Shown here piece after piece: positions 22,742 through 36,000 of a stretch of 64,000 bases of DNA. Source of the DNA: Meandrina meandrites (Eukaryota; Cnidaria; Anthozoa; Scleractinia; Meandrinidae); the NCBI GenBank assembly GCA_963693305.1, contig OY855913.1:14253522-14317521 (forward strand). Direction: 5' to 3'. The notes under the pieces are model-generated. The model was not told the DNA's origin. It saw nothing but the letters and a program-made list of their open reading frames with translations, and ran no database searches. The position numbers and the translations under genes are program-made. How positions within the stretch are numbered: position 1 is the stretch's first letter; every line of letters begins with the position of its first letter.

Positions 22742-23252
22742 CTAAAAGAGAGAAACTGGGCACTAGCAGTCTGTTTCAAAGATCCGAGCCTAGGTACGAG
22801 TTGAAGTATTTAAGAAGGTGTCGGTATCGTGTTCTCGTCCTTTCCACAATTTTCGTTCTTCCAACCTCTTTCTATGGCTGCAAAGTAAGTAACAAAAATA
22901 AATAGTTCAACACGTAAAAAAAATTACCAAAGATTAAAAGACAAAAACAACTTTCATGGTGTGTAGTATGTTAGTGTGTCGGTCTGCAGGCCGACGCGTC
23001 GGTAGTGTGTCAGCTGACGCATCGGTAGTATGTTGGCCAACGTGTTGTTTGGATTGGATTCTTTACCTTACCCGATATTTCCTTAAACCACACAATTTTT
23101 TAACCTCGCCAAGCTAAGTTGAAGTAAGGTAGCATAGTAAGTATGTACCTAACTACCTAAATATGGTGTTAGGCTATCTATCTACTACTACCTGAATTAT
23201 TGTTAACATCAAAAGCGTCATATGAAGTAGATATAACTATTTCTTCACACAG

Positions 23253-23485
23253 GATCATTACAACACAGTAACAGAAGCAATTTCACTGTTCAAAGATGAC
23301 CCACTGCTGTCAGTTCCTGGCACAAGCTATTTATACACCACTCATGGCTGGACGTTACTGAGTGCTGTTATAGAGGGTGCATCTAGTCAAGACTTTCTTT
23401 CTTGCATGAAAAAACTGTTTAAAGATCTTGGCATGGAAAACACATGTGCTGAATTCAATGAAAGGATTATTCATAATAGGGCAAG
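23253..23485 (+). CDS. LACTB: LACTB-like exon A
   Basis: 233 bp, starts in phase 0 after TTCTTCACACAG, ends AAG|GTAATC in phase 2. Encodes DHYNTVTEAISLFKDDPLL through ERIIHNRAR, including YTT at the position of the beta-lactamase Y-x-N element. Confidence 0.88.
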
Positions 23486-26400
23486 GTAATCTTGGTTGGT
23501 TTATTATCTATTAACATAACTACTTGATGACATTTGGCAAGTACTCAATCACCAATTGACTGTCGTGGTCACTAAGTTTACAAACAACAATGTAATATCA
23601 TCATCTTTGATGCCAACGCCACACTTTGAGAGGCAAACAACATACATGTTTTTATAGGCCATGTGATTCTATCAATTACTGATTGGTTCACAAATAGGCA
23701 ACATTCCGAAAACTTCATTCATTTCATCATTTATCCGCAGTTCATATATGTCTTTCACGTATCCATTATGTACAGTAATCTACTCCATCTGCAGGATACT
23801 GGAACCTACAATTGACCTGCTCCCAACGTATCAAGGTTTCATAGCTCAGTTGGTAGAGCAACACACTGGTACTTTGGAAAGGCCATGGGTTGAAATCCTG
23901 TTGTAGCCTTGAAATGTTTTTCAGGCTTAAAAAATGCAATTGCTTAAATTGCTTTCACGCTGCAAGGAACATTTCATTCATTTCATCATTTATCTGCAGT
24001 TTATATATGTCCACTACATCATTCTGAAAATATTCATCAATCAATACTACTGTGTCCTTAAGGTATGTGTCACAAACAATGAAGGTTAAAGAATGAAACA
24101 CTGAAGCATCAAATGACTGTGTTGAATGAATTTTACCCCTTCATGACGATATTATTAATTCACATAAGTTATATATTTTATTAGACATTTTAGTGTGTAG
24201 TATCACTGTATAATTTTTACAAGTCATAGTATTCACATAAATGACAAGTAAAAATGTACCACTATCTTAAACACTAAAATGGCGAGAGTGGTTTTACGTA
24301 ACCCATGAAATTGTAACTAAACTAAACTATTGAATTAATGGGAGTCTCAGTTGTAGATAATGAAAAACCTACCTTTTAACAGAGTATTTTAAGATATTTT
24401 TGAGACCTAATGCTTTTGCAAACTCCTATAATCATGTGCAGAGGTGACTCAAATGCACTCCACTAACCTATGATTACTACTTGTAATATATCAGAATTGG
24501 CCTTTTGTTAGATGTTGTTTTATCTATCTATCCATTTATTTAGGGGCAATTGCACAAACAAGATAGTTGTAATATTTTTTTTATCCACAGCTTTTTCCAT
24601 TCCTTTTTACATTTATATTCCACTGAATTAAGGTTACCGTATACCTTTGGGGGTGTCTCGTGTCTAAACGATATAGCGCGGTCGGAATAAATTGTAGACA
24701 GCTAAAACCCTATATCAAATTAAAGCTTATTGAGCTGGCGTTCAATCTATAAAAAACATTTTGTAGTAGAATGAAATGTCAATCTTTTAGGAACCTCGAA
24801 ACACGAGCGCCTGAGTCGCCTTTTGAAGGCTACAAGTCAAAGCGAATTTTGTATTTCGCTAATTTGATTTCTTCTTTGGTTTCCGGACCCCAAGCGCTAA
24901 GAAAATGTGTCGGCGTTTTGTCATATTCAATTGCAATAAAAAGATACAAGACATTTCGCAAATAGGGCTAAAACAAACAGGAGTGATCATACAAAAATCG
25001 CTCCAGTAGAAAAAGTATACAAAAATAAAAAAATCGCGGACATGTTTTTGTTATTGACATGTTAAACTAGCTGCTCGCCAAATTTGACGTAGAAGGGGCA
25101 AATTGCTTTGGAGTTGTAGCTCTTTAAAGTGTTGCGTTGAAAGCAAAAAATTGATTTCAGAAAACAGCGCTTAAAAAATATCTTGCAATGCAAACAAACG
25201 CCGCCCACATGAAGCTTGCAACACCTTCTCGAATAACAAGGCCAATCAGTGCGCGAGAATGGCGGCTTTCGTGATACTTCCCACGAAAACCGTCTCGGTT
25301 GAGTGCATACACGTCAGATGAGTGTCACTCTAAAGAAGAATTTTTACTTCCGGTCAAAAACGAAATATGCTCATTTCTCCACCGATATTCACTCTTTTTC
25401 AAAACTTTTTTTTAAAATGAAAGATCACACTTGGACTATTACTTGGATGTAAAAATCGAATTTCGTAAAAAATTGTCGATCTGAAGGTATACGGTAACCT
25501 TAAGTCAATAAAAATAAAAATCTGCTTTGTTGTAAACTGTTTTTACAATGGCTTGCAAGCCTTATTTTTTAAGTCTGGTTTTTCATCAACAAAAACATTT
25601 CAAAAGGTGAATTTTACTTGAGACACTTAACATAATTGCTTGTCACTATGTATGATTGATCAGGTGTAGCCAGACTCGTACAACATGCTGGTTACTGATC
25701 TTGAGGCAAATGTGGAGGTTCCAAAAATCGAAGTGGTCACTGAGTGGTTGTTGCATGAAGAATGGCCAGAAAAGCGGTTATTGGGGATAGTAAAATTATT
25801 TGCTAATCATGGTGTCGTGTGCAAAACCGCTACTGAATTCCTTCCACAAAATTAATGCTCAGATTGCTTTTTATGCTTTCCATCGCTATAACTAATAATA
25901 AAAATACTTGTTTGTATTTTCTGAAACAACGCGACAGTAACTCCGCAAGAAATGCATATCAGATGTCACCACATGCTTTTCAAATCAATTTGCTTCAAAA
26001 GCCTAAAATTCCAAACGTAAACTGGACAAATGAAAGCAACTTGAAAGAAGTTTTGTTTTAGATTAATTCTCATTTCAAGGTATGGCTACTATTGTATTCA
26101 AAAGCTTCAAAATTCTGCACATTTTCGAAGCCGAAAGATCCTGCATTATTCATGCTAAAGCGCAAGTTTAGTTTTAGCCTGACGGCTTTTGCAGTCAATT
26201 TTTTACTCAGTGGCTTTACCAATCCTTCTAAAAATTCCATTCAAGTTCGAAGCAATATTGTACATTACCATTTTCCTTTCTGAAGTCTTGAGAAGCTGGA
26301 TTAAGTCATGATCAAGTCCGTGAATTGTAGTCAAAAACACATTGGTAGTTCCGTGCCGACAAGGTCTTCTTATCTGCGCAATGAAAGATACATTTCTGAC

Positions 26401-29400
26401 CAGAACGGTTTTAGAACATTGTACTCCATGATTTTCCATTTAAGATCCACTTAAAAATTGATCTGTGTTTCTTCATTTCATTTTAAACTTTGAAAAGGAA
26501 TTCTCCATGCTCAGAATTCAAAAAAAAGATCCCAACAGTTTGTAAATACGTGCCGTGACGCAGCAATCTTCTTGTACATATGGTTTCAATGACGACGACA
26601 AACAAACGACATGCACTGGACAACTTGTAACAATAGAAAATAGCATTGGCCAATATCCTCTGACAATGAAGATTTGCAGGAGCTTTTAAGCAAGCAAAAC
26701 CTGGTGATTCAATCGATGAATAGCACAGATCCTTGAAAAATACCTACCTGTAGTTTGCAAAAGGCTAAACAGGCTAAATGACGAGGGTTGCGTGAAAATA
26801 ACACTTCGGAATCAAAAAGTGCTGACGCATTCCTATCCAGTGACGTTTTTATCGCCCACAGCGAAAAGTATTCCCTTGACAAATTTAAACAGTCCCTTGA
26901 GAGTATACAAAAATGTGGGTCAGAGAGTGCCACAAGCAAAATAGTCGAAAAAGGACTGTGGAACTGCAGTACTTGACCTACGTATTGAGGAAATGGTTGC
27001 TGACATGCTTACCAAAGGATTGAGCTGGGACCAGTTCATTAATTATAAGCTACGGCTGATGTGTGGAGTGAGATGCCTGATTCCACTTGCGAGTGAGAAG
27101 GAGTGTTGAAATCATTGATTAGTTTAGAACTGCACTCTTGCAAAATGCAGACATTTACACTACTTAACTATTTTCAAGAGGCATTTTCATCAGTTTTGAG
27201 TATAATTTGTACTCCACTACGCAGAGTTGGATAATAAGTATTGATTTTTGAGGAGATTCAATTAGTTCCTGATGACCACTACAGTCAGGGCAAAAATGCC
27301 ATTACCGGTAGTTGCTACTGTTAAATGGAAACATCTAGGGATCTGATGTAGATTGTCCTGTGATTTAATTGTCAGATTTTATCAGCGTAACAAGAAGGGA
27401 CATCTCATAAATGCACCATATGTTGACAATTCGCACAAGTGGGCTGGAGGTGGTTTTATGTCGACAGTGGAAGATCTCATTCAATTTGGGAATTCACTGC
27501 TTTATGCGAAGCAGATAGGTTATGTGAACAAGGAAAACTTTGGCACAATAGGTTGGTAATGTTCTACAGTAACTTACAGTGATGCACACATATAATGTTA
27601 AACATTTTGAGTGGAAATGTTTGACTGCATTTTTCAAAATCATGCAAACTCTGATGTTCATTTATATTACTGTCAATCAGAATTTGACAACAGTCAACAA
27701 AAATTGCAAACAGGTGCATTTTAATAAAAAGAGAAAAAAATTAAATTTAAAAGTGTGCTGTGAGCATACCTCATTTGCATGAAGTTCCCACTGATGGAAG
27801 GATCACGATATCAAGCACCCTAACTTGGTACCAGATTGTCAGAGTAAGAAGCAGAAGGACAGACCAATCACAATGCTAGTTCAAGAGAGCTACAGTTCAA
27901 TCGGTCTATGGAGCATGGTCATATGGAAACCCATGTGACCCATGTGCCATTTTGAACACTAAAATCTCTGTCTCTTTGGAGGTATTCATACAATACTCTC
28001 ATTAGACAAAATTAATCGGAACCTATTTGCTGGGCGGGTACACAAAAATTGTCCAAAACCGGTTTTGTTGCCTCAATTGCACTAGATCATAAGTGACAGA
28101 GTCAGAAGCGGAATTGGAACTCTGCTTACAACTTCATCGGTTAGATTTTCACTAGATCATAACACTCTGCGCTTCTGATTACGACTCCAACTCTGACTTT
28201 TTCACTAGTGAAAACCAGCTTTTAGGGGCCAAATTACATTTTAGTGTAAACAGGTTTAATTCAAATTTTTCTACAAGTATCTCTGCTCCTTTCACATGGG
28301 GTCCTCCACCACCCCAGGTATCCCAAGATCAGTGGATCACTTACCCAATTGCAGAATTGTTTCAAGCAGGATAAATTGGTAGAACATCAGACCAGTGTAC
28401 AGAAGGTCATAAAGGGGTTTACCCACCACTGGTAGTGAAACGGAGTACAAGCTGCGGTTTTTAATATTGTGTGGTTTCTATCCTGCTCATGCTCTGACCA
28501 CTTATTAGTCCAGGGCCTGACGAGGTTCAAGGATGCTGTCATTGATATCATTATACACACACTGAACAAAATTACTGCAAGTCAGGTCCAATACTTGTCA
28601 CTGAATGATATGTATTCACCTCTTGGGTGTTTGTTCCTCCTGGCTTGTCCCTAATTCTATACTTAGTTCCTTGTGAACACACCACTCCTGTGCATGTTGA
28701 TTTAAAGAACAATTGCATTTCTTGCCAGGATATCTTCCAGGATTTCTTCAACCTGAAACTGTAACTGATCTCTGGAAAGTGGTAGCTAATACAGAAGGTA
28801 AAGGTCACAAAAATGGTGGTTATGGAATGGGCTGGGCAGTTACTCCAGAAAAACAGGATTTTGGCAGTTGCTATCATCAATCAGAAACTGTACTTCATTC
28901 TGGTAAGTATTTACTTAATACTAGTGTATTGGTCAGAACCTCAGCAACAGCCCCATGAGTACATGTGCCCGTTACAAATGAACCATACATTAGATTACAA
29001 GTTCAACTGCAGCACCAACTCATGAGATTACTGTGAAATCATGATACACTAGTATGTGGTGAGTTCTTGGTTGGCATGGATGGATTGCATGGATGCACTT
29101 TGCATTGGCTAATGGTTAGCTAGTGCTGTATGTTGGACTTTGGATGGAGAGGGCCAGTTTCATGCCTGGCCAATGCTTCACTTTACCTATAATTGCATGA
29201 ATGTGTGTACCACCAGGTAACCGGACAAAATGCTCGTGGAGTAAATTAGCTGAGCTTAACTAACATCATTACATACCACTTATTAACCGAGAGTGAGGTC
29301 ATTACAGGGAAATCTCAGACCGAGGCCTTGATGTATTGACCGAACGATAGTGAGGTCAATACATCAAGTCGGAGGTCTGAGATTTCCCTGTAATGACCGA

Positions 29401-30530
29401 ATGGACGAGGTTAATATGTTATTTATTATATGGCCTTTTTAGCGCTGAAAAAAGGGGAAGAGTTTTTCAATATCCGCTTGCGCGCGCAAGTGGTCAGTCA
29501 AGGTCATGTTCGCTGAACCAAAACAAATCCGGCCATGTGATCGAAACCAGAAGAATTTTTCTTCTTTAGTTATTTTTTGTTTTCCCCCTCGCACTCATAA
29601 CCTTCACTTTCAGATACTATTAGACACTAATTCCATTGTTTTCTTTTGTTTAGTTTTGAGTACTACACACTAACTGTGGTCAACTGTTAGATGGATTAAA
29701 TAAAATCACTCTATACACCTTGAACACTTTTTGAAATAAACAGCACACAATGCATGCAGAAGTGATGACATTTAACAAGGGGGTCTTTAATAGTTTTTAG
29801 CAAACTAAAAATAACAAAAATAAAAGTAGCTGACAATTTCGGTGTTCAATGATTGCTCAACAAAAGTAAATAACTGTTGCGTTATCTTGTTGTGTTATCA
29901 ATACAAGGTCAAATGCTGTCTTAAAATTGTTTACACTGACCCTTTTGTTTAAAAGAATGTATTACAATTTTTTGTTTACTATTTAATTGAACTCATCTAA
30001 TATAATTTGTCTCTTCCTTTTATACTTTGTATTAGTCCTTTCTAACTGCAAGTAACAGGAGTATTTTGCTTTGAGTTTTACACGCTGAATTCTTGTTAAG
30101 TTCTTCCTGTAGTAAGTTCCCAGTCCTATTCGGCTCTACCTATCAGTTGATCATGCACAACAGATCCGGTCCACTCACTTAAGCACTGACGTCAGCGCTT
30201 AAAAATGAAACTCATTTTATCAGAAGCTGTCATGAAAAGCACAGTTCTATTGGTAACTGTTTGTCAACTATTTATGCTCCAGTGGTTGATTGACAGCTAG
30301 GCACAAGAATGGTCAGGGCAGGTCCTGTTTATACTGGACCTCATTTAAAAAGTTAATTTCTTTCAGGAGCAGCAGTAGGAGCAAGCAGTATTTTGCTGAT
30401 CAGGCCACAGCCTGCCCATACAAAGCTTCCTAAAGGAGTGGTTGTAGCAGTATTGGTGAATCTTCAACAAGTGAATCTTGAAAAAACTGCAATGGCTGTG
30501 GCTGCATGCTTTGAGAAAACAAAGCTTTAG
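23253..30530 (+). CDS. LACTB: LACTB-like serine beta-lactamase-related protein, C-terminal four exons
   Basis: Exons 23253-23485, 27376-27551, 28729-28902 and 30367-30530 join in phase (2, 1, 1) with GT/AG borders to give 248 residues and a TAG stop. The product matches the C-terminal half of animal LACTB: SLFKDDPLLSVPG, YTTHGWTLLSAVIE, NAPYVDNSHKWAGGGFMSTV, GYGMGWAV, then HSGGAVGASS where LACTB has HTGG. LACTB is a mitochondrial intermembrane-space protein related to penicillin-binding proteins; vertebrate LACTB forms filaments and affects lipid metabolism. The 5' exons with the catalytic S-x-x-K are not seen in 13.5-23.2 kb, so this is either a gene with a very long intron or a 5'-truncated copy. 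The reading frame shows no lesion. Confidence 0.88.
23715..24010 (+). repeat. tRNA-derived SINE with duplicated tail
   Basis: 23850-23915 has a pol III A box (TAGCTCAGTTGGTAGAG) and a weakened B box (GGTTGAAATCC). It is followed by a SINE-like body and a tail (TTCATTTCATCATTTATC...CAGTT) also seen at 23715-23755, so two partial units lie in tandem. It is within the first LACTB intron. Confidence 0.65.
24632..25499. mobile_element. 868-bp TTAA-type MITE
   Basis: TIRs GGTTACCGTATACCTT (24632-) and inverse (-25499) are flanked by TTAA on both sides (24628-24631, 25500-25503). That target fits piggyBac or Kolobok. The interior ORF of 64 codons is not recognised. It is inserted in the LACTB intron. 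Confidence 0.85.
25685..25855 (+). pseudogene. Copia-type gag remnant
   Basis: 56 codons reading MLVTDLEANVEVPKIEVVTE followed by WLLHEEW. This block (LVTALEA..VP..EVVTERLLHEE) is typical of Copia Gag just before the zinc knuckle, which is missing here. It starts a degraded Copia copy ending at 27108. Confidence 0.6.
25856..26968. other. Degraded interior between Copia ends; no gene recognised
   Basis: Short ORFs on both strands (for example 26203-26439, -) show no domain I know. The stretch probably mixes rearranged retroelement and other repeat sequence within the LACTB intron. Confidence 0.35.
26969..27108 (+). pseudogene. Copia-type RNase H C-terminus and LTR junction
   Basis: Frame VLDLRIEEMVADMLTKGLSW ends at TGA 27106-27108. 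ADxLTKGL is the hallmark end of Copia Pol. A purine-rich GAGAAGGAG then TGTTGAAATC follows, the usual polypurine-tract-to-LTR junction. Confidence 0.72.
27376..27551 (+). CDS. LACTB: LACTB-like exon B
   Basis: 176 bp, TTGTCAG before, GTTGGT after. Encodes FYQRNKKGHLINAPYVDNS and the conserved WAGGGFMSTVEDLIQFGN block. Confidence 0.88.
28070..28215. mobile_element. MITE-like fragment
   Basis: Imperfect inverted blocks around AGAGTCAGAAGCG / CGCTTCTGATTACGACTC with TTTTCACTAG near one end, a pattern common to a palindromic invertebrate MITE family. It sits in the LACTB intron. Confidence 0.35.
28729..28902 (+). CDS. LACTB: LACTB-like exon C
   Basis: 174 bp, TTGCCAG before, GTAAGT after. Encodes GYLPGFLQPETVTDLWKVV and YGMGWAVTPEKQDFGSCYHQ. 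Confidence 0.88.
29280..29416. mobile_element. Hairpin MITE
   Basis: A near-perfect palindrome: GGTCATTACAGGGAAATCTC and its inverse flank a second pair (CTTGATGTATTGACC and inverse), with TTAACC-type ends. It is in the intron before LACTB exon D. Similar hairpins are widespread in invertebrate genomes. Confidence 0.75.
30367..30530 (+). CDS. LACTB: LACTB-like terminal exon D
   Basis: 164 bp after TTTCAG, ending in TAG. Encodes GAVGASSILLIRPQP, then VVVAVLVNLQQVNLEKTAMA, matching the end of LACTB in length and content. Confidence 0.88.
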
Positions 30531-31587
30531 TTAGTCACTGTGTCAACTTTGGTGTGACAGAGCTTAAATGTAATGCTCACAAACTTGCAAAATGTGAGTA
30601 ACTGTTTATGTATCTTGAGTTTGCAAGTAAACATTATATTTTGTCCACTCAGATTTGTGAACTGAATGGTTGCTACCACCTTAACATTTTTTCTTGTAGA
30701 AAGCAATCTTACTAACAAAAGTAGTAGACTTCAATCATTTGTTTTTATTCTTAAAAGATGTTACTGACATCAATGCTTGTATATCAATCCACATGGCAGA
30801 ATTGACAATGTAGAACTTATGCTTGAAATTTTTCAATCGGCAGTGCATAAACTTACAAAAAACATCCAAATGTAAACTGAAAGCTGAAAACATATCACGC
30901 TCGGATGATCCTAGTAATAGAATGATCCTAACACTAGGATCATTCCATTTTACATTAAAGGAGGATGATTCTAGTGCTAGGATCATCCTCTGAGATCTAG
31001 TAATGAATAAAAAATCAAAATCACACTTTTCTTAAACTTTTTGCCATCAATCGTTTGTATTGTATCAAAGTTTACCTTTTACACCCCAAAAAACAAATTC
31101 TGTCACATACAGGATTAAAGATTCTTGACTGAAAAATGCAAGCTCATTATTATAATTATTATATTGCAAAAAGAAGGATAATATAAGGGTTTATGAGAAA
31201 TCAACAGATACTATTAGAGGTAGGGTCTAGAAAAATATAATTATACAGAGATAAGAACTATGTTACACAAGACAGCTAAACAAGCCTTTGATATTTAAGG
31301 TCGCAAAGGACCCTTGCTGATTGTTAAATCCATTAGCCAAATCTTGAGGCAGTGTTATGTTGTAAAGCTTAAATTCTCCAAATTTTGAACATCAATTCCT
31401 CTAAATCTTATCAAGGATATCAGGTGATGATGAAATTACATCGTGGTTGTATAGTTTTACTGGCAGCTTGCCAGTTACAGTAATGTTTCAAGCTCTGAAA
31501 GTTAAAATGCAGATAATGTAACTTTGTGTCAAAGTTTTCAGCTGGAATAGCAGAATTAAATAACTATTATAACCTTGCGATGAACAT
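30531..31587. other. LACTB 3' flank; palindrome at 30896-30990
   Basis: Contains a ~95-bp mini-palindrome with GGATGATCCTAG and inverse (CTAGGATCATCC) at both ends and centre, probably a tiny MITE. No gene otherwise. Confidence 0.5.
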
Positions 31588-31828
31588 ACATGCCAACTCT
31601 CCTGGATTACTCCAGGATACAGAATGAATCTCCCATTCTCCCGTACGGGTCACCAAATCCACCAGATTCCAAGGGAAATTCTGAAAGTTTTTGGCCAATT
31701 TTGGGAGGAAATTTTAAAAATATTGGACACATTTTTTTGGGGGGGGGGGGGGGGGAGAATTGAGAAAAGGTATCTTGATGCAAAATATCCAGTCTCCCGG
31801 ATTTCAATTATTCTAGGTTGGCATCTTT
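31588..31828. mobile_element. Small TIR repeat with internal G17 run
   Basis: The ends ATGCCAACTCTCCTGG and (inverted) ATGCCAACCTAGAATAA are diverged inverted repeats, with CTCCCGGATTT/GAATC blocks inside and a G17 run at 31739-31755. Confidence 0.5.
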
Positions 31829-32645
31829 GGATAAATCATAACCTCTTTTGTGCCCTGACAGAAGGAGATTTTTCAAATTCAAAAATTGCGAGAAGATATT
31901 GGCTTCTAAGAGAGTAAAATGTGAAATCTAAACTTTGAAACGTGATCTCTTCGTTTTGAAAGGGAGTTTTTTAAATTTGCTTTTGTGAGGGTGCAATGGA
32001 GTACACCAAGTTTATGTTCCTCATGAATCAATTCCCAAAACTATGTATCAGCAGAGAAAACTTGGACACAAAATTGCAGGATTTGCTTTTTCTGAGTAGA
32101 TGTTTACAACAACATGCGCTATATTCAAAGCTGTAAATCTAATTATGATAATTCCCCATGTACCAGCACATGGGATACAAAGCTGAGATCAATATGTGTA
32201 ATTACTCATACAAAGAACTTTAATAAATATATTCTCACAAATATTTCGTTTGTTGTCAACTTCAGTCATACACAATGATAGCAAGGGTCCTGCACAACCT
32301 TACACTAGTATAACATCATCAGAATATACCTGGGCCAAAATTGGATGCCTCATTTCATTAACTTGAGAAGTTCTTTTTGCCCATTGCTTGGCATCTTAAT
32401 ATTTACTGCTATTTCTACCAGTGTTGTTTAAACTTAGTTGATATGCTCATTTTATCACTTAAAAACAAAGCCCTAAAAATTTAATATGTTTAAAAAATCT
32501 GGTACTTATTCCATGTTATAATTGAACAATAAAAAACTTTAATTACAAAATGAAGACTTGTTTAAAGACCTTTAAAACACGGTGAAAAGTTTTTTAGGCT
32601 GTCTAGCATAATAAAATATTGTTTTAAAAAAAACTTATGATTGGT

Positions 32646-33053
32646 TCACTCGTTGATCAGTGAAGTCACAAGTTTCCTCTCCCCAGTCCATCCCATTCTT
32701 CCATGTAAAACCTGTTGGTTATCCAACACAGCCACATCAAATGTTCGCCAACGAAACCCTATTGCACATGACCACATAGCTGCTCTAATATGCTGAAGAA
32801 CTGCTGGCTCAATAGCTGACCCATCACCATAATAGGAATGAAAAGGAAACTCATCATCCAAGAGACTGGTATTCTTGTATAGTGGGAGAGCTCTGAAATA
32901 GCTTGCGTGATGACATGTTATTTGATTAAACCACATCTTCTCTCCAGTCACTGGGTCAGGGATGACAGGTGAGTGGAGGTACCAGAATCTCAGATTTTTA
33001 TTTTGATCCCAAGAAAAGCTCCATCCATTAGATTCAAGAATCGTTTCCACTGC
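32646..33053 (-). CDS. Dioxygenase exon 4
   Basis: 136 codons including TGA, after AAATTCAACAG. Carries WFLHSP-like RFWYLHSP, MWFNQITCHH and the distal iron His/2OG Arg in QQVLHGR. Confidence 0.87.
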   Translation of the reverse strand, partial: AVETILESNGWSFSWDQNKNLRFWYLHSPVIPDPVTGEKMWFNQITCHHASYFRALPLYKNTSLLDDEFPFHSYYGDGSAIEPAVLQHIRAAMWSCAIGFRWRTFDVAVLDNQQVLHGRMGWTGERKLVTSLINE

Positions 33054-36000
33054 CTGTTGAATTTAAACATAATTTCAGAAGATTAAGACTTGATGAATGA
33101 CCAAGTGAATGACTGAGAATCAAACCAATTTACACAAACCTGCAGATCATCCACCCAGAATCTGTCTTGCCAGCTTTTTTGGAGCCCAACTTGTGTGTTT
33201 TTGTTTGGCAGAAAAGATTGATAGCGAACTTTCTTTTCCTCAAACTTTCTTGTCACCTCAGGATCTAACATGGACGTCAGATCTTGGTTCTTCAAAAGTA
33301 CAGTTTCACCACCACTGAATGAGTCTGGTTCTTTTAGACAGAACATAAAAATCTGAAGAAGAATAGTTTTGTTAGTCTACCTAATTGGTAGGGTAATAAT
33401 AATAATACAAAAATAATAATATATGGCAAGTGGTGACAAGAATAGAAAGACCAAATAGATCTGAAAATTAAAATCAGTGCCAATAGTTTTAATTATAAAA
33501 GTAATGATATAAAAAACACCCTCATTTCCAGAATTTCTTCAGTACTGAGTAGCACTCCCTTTTTTGTGTAAATAGCAATTCCATGCATAGGATTATAAAG
33601 AAGGCTATGTTATCTTTGATTCTTGAAAAAACTCAGAACACAAGTACCTTGTTTTCTCCAAGTTTTAGGGATTTTAAATTCTAACATGCCATTTAATTTG
33701 CAGCTGGCACTAGTTACATGCATGCAATGTCAATTGTGTCAAAGCAAGTGTACCTCCCCCCCCCCCCCAAAAAAAAAACACCATTCAGCAATACAAAAAG
33801 TTCCAAAATGGCCTGCCACCAAAAACCATCTTCAGCGATTCCTTAGCAACAGCTCTTATCTGAAAGGCCCCCATTAATTACTCAAACCCTGTGCTGAGGG
33901 CAGTTGTCACAAATAAACTTAAGAGATTAAAAAATACAATTACTACGATTCTCAGTTGGGTAAAGCATGAAGCAAGTTTAGGGACAAAGTTTTAATGTTA
34001 AACTACCTTGTCACCATGGGCAACTGGCTCGGTTTCCAATAGTAAGTTGTCAAACTCAGCCGTTGCATGATTTGGCGGGCTTTTTCGGCATGTGACGCAT
34101 ATGTTACCAATGCATACTAAGCTGGTCACTCGTGGCAACGACGTTTTAACGTCAAAACCTTGTCACCAAACTTCCCCCTTGCCTTACTCAAATTAAAATC
34201 CTAGTATCTTGATAACAAGGAATTTACACATCAATAAAGCTACCTTTGGATAATATTAAACTACGGCAAAATGATCTAATAAATGCCCACTCTCAAATAG
34301 ACGCCTAGTGTCTGATAAGCACTCTCCTCGAGGTACGTTTGTATTAGATGCTCCCTTCTAATAAATGTGCTGTGTCTAATAGACGCTCCGATCCCCCCAC
34401 CAAGAATCGTCTCAAACATTGAAGAGGCCAACAATGCAAACATGGCTGACGCTCAGATGACAATGAAGACAAGATGTCAAACCCTGAGCAACATCTGTGC
34501 AGATTGGATTAGTCTCCTTGGGCCAATTACAAGCTGAGGAAAACAATGAATCAGAGGACTATGTGCTAGTGGAAAACAAGACCAAAAAGAATAACGATAT
34601 GTTCAAGGATTTAATAGTTGCAGTTTTACAGTCAAACGCATTCAACCGTAGCCACCCAACAAAGTTTTTGACATCTTTTTGACAAGTTTTTGATTACTTT
34701 GATGAGTTTTACGGCTTCGGGTTCCTTTAAACTGCAATCAGATGCCTTGATAAATGGAAGGCGGGGTACGTATCAACCGTTGCATGATTCGTCTCCAAAC
34801 GTCAGAGTTTGAAAGGGTTTCAAACAACGCTTCGCATGAGCGATTATGCCAAGTTCAACTGGCGATTAATAAATTTTATGCCGACAAAAATTTGGTCAAA
34901 CTTAACTTTTCGCACAGGAAATGTTTTCTGGGTTTGTAAAACCAGTATGAAACTGATCGTTTCACAGATCGTTTGTATAAACCGTTGTGCAACCGGAAGC
35001 CATCAAACTTATCAAAAACTTGTCAAACTTGTCAAGTCGGGTGGCTACGGTTCAGCGCGTTTGACTGTAAGGCCCAGTTAACTTGGAATAATGCACAATC
35101 TTTGATTTTTTAAAATTATGAAAATTAGTAAGATTAGGGTGACTTTATAAAATAAAATTAAATATTGTACCTTTTTAGGAAAGAAAGGTGAATATGAACA
35201 CTCATTGTGTGGCTCCATAGTCACCTCAGGGGGGTCATCAGAGGCTGTGTACACATGTTCACCCAACGGGGTCCTGTACCCAGTAACTCCATGTTCAAAA
35301 AATTTGTAGCCAAGGTGGTGAAGAAAACTTTTGAAGTCTTCCACATTCAAGAGTGGTAGATTCCTACAGTGATAATTTGAATAAAATTAATTACATAGGG
35401 TGTAGACAAAATTGAGTTGTATTGAACTGTCTCCATGTAATTTTTTAACACCCAATCAACAAATTTAGCCGAGATATACTTGCAGAATAAATAATTCATT
35501 TACCATTAACACGACTTAAACAAAACAGCATTTCCAGCAACACAATAGAAGTAAATAAACAAAGCAAAGCTAGAACACTACGTTGGTAGTCGATAAAACA
35601 GTAGTATTTTTCTAAGATTCTTTTGTTTCACACTCATTCTGACTAGTTGAAAACTCATAGGTGGCACCGGTTGAAGTCATTTGACTGTAAATAAAATTGT
35701 GACTGACTGACTAAAGTCAAGAGAACACACATAATGTACACTGTGGCATTCGGTATAAATAACTTAGACCCATCATCAATAGATGAGCTTGGGGCAACAG
35801 TCTAGCACAGGAAAGGAGATAGCCATACATAGCAACCCTGTGAGCAGACACCACCAGGCACTGTCAAACTGAACCAATCAGTGGAATAACGGTATTTGCC
35901 AAATGAATGCCTACTAAGGGGAGGGTGGAGTGGGCAAAAGATCAACAATGAACTGCAAACAACCTTAAGGCTATTAGATAGCAATGACCCTTTGCAAATA

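Larger units (their letters stand above)
21647..23073 (-). mobile_element. Merlin-type DNA transposon, defective
   Basis: Inverted ends (GGTTAAGGTAAAGAAT at 21647 and GGGTAAGGTAAAGAATCC inverted, ending 23073) share AAACAACACGT further in. Near-identical 8-bp flanks (GATATTTT 21639-21646, GATATTTC 23074-23081) act as target duplication. Subterminal GC-rich repeats of GCTGACGCATCG type. It holds a 3' transposase fragment on the minus strand and an unrelated + strand reading frame. The duplication length and transposase both fit Merlin. Confidence 0.78.

Noticed and set aside
23850..23915. Possible tRNA gene in the LACTB intron
   Set aside because: The anticodon region is disrupted and B box mutated; the flanking body and duplicated tail mark a SINE.
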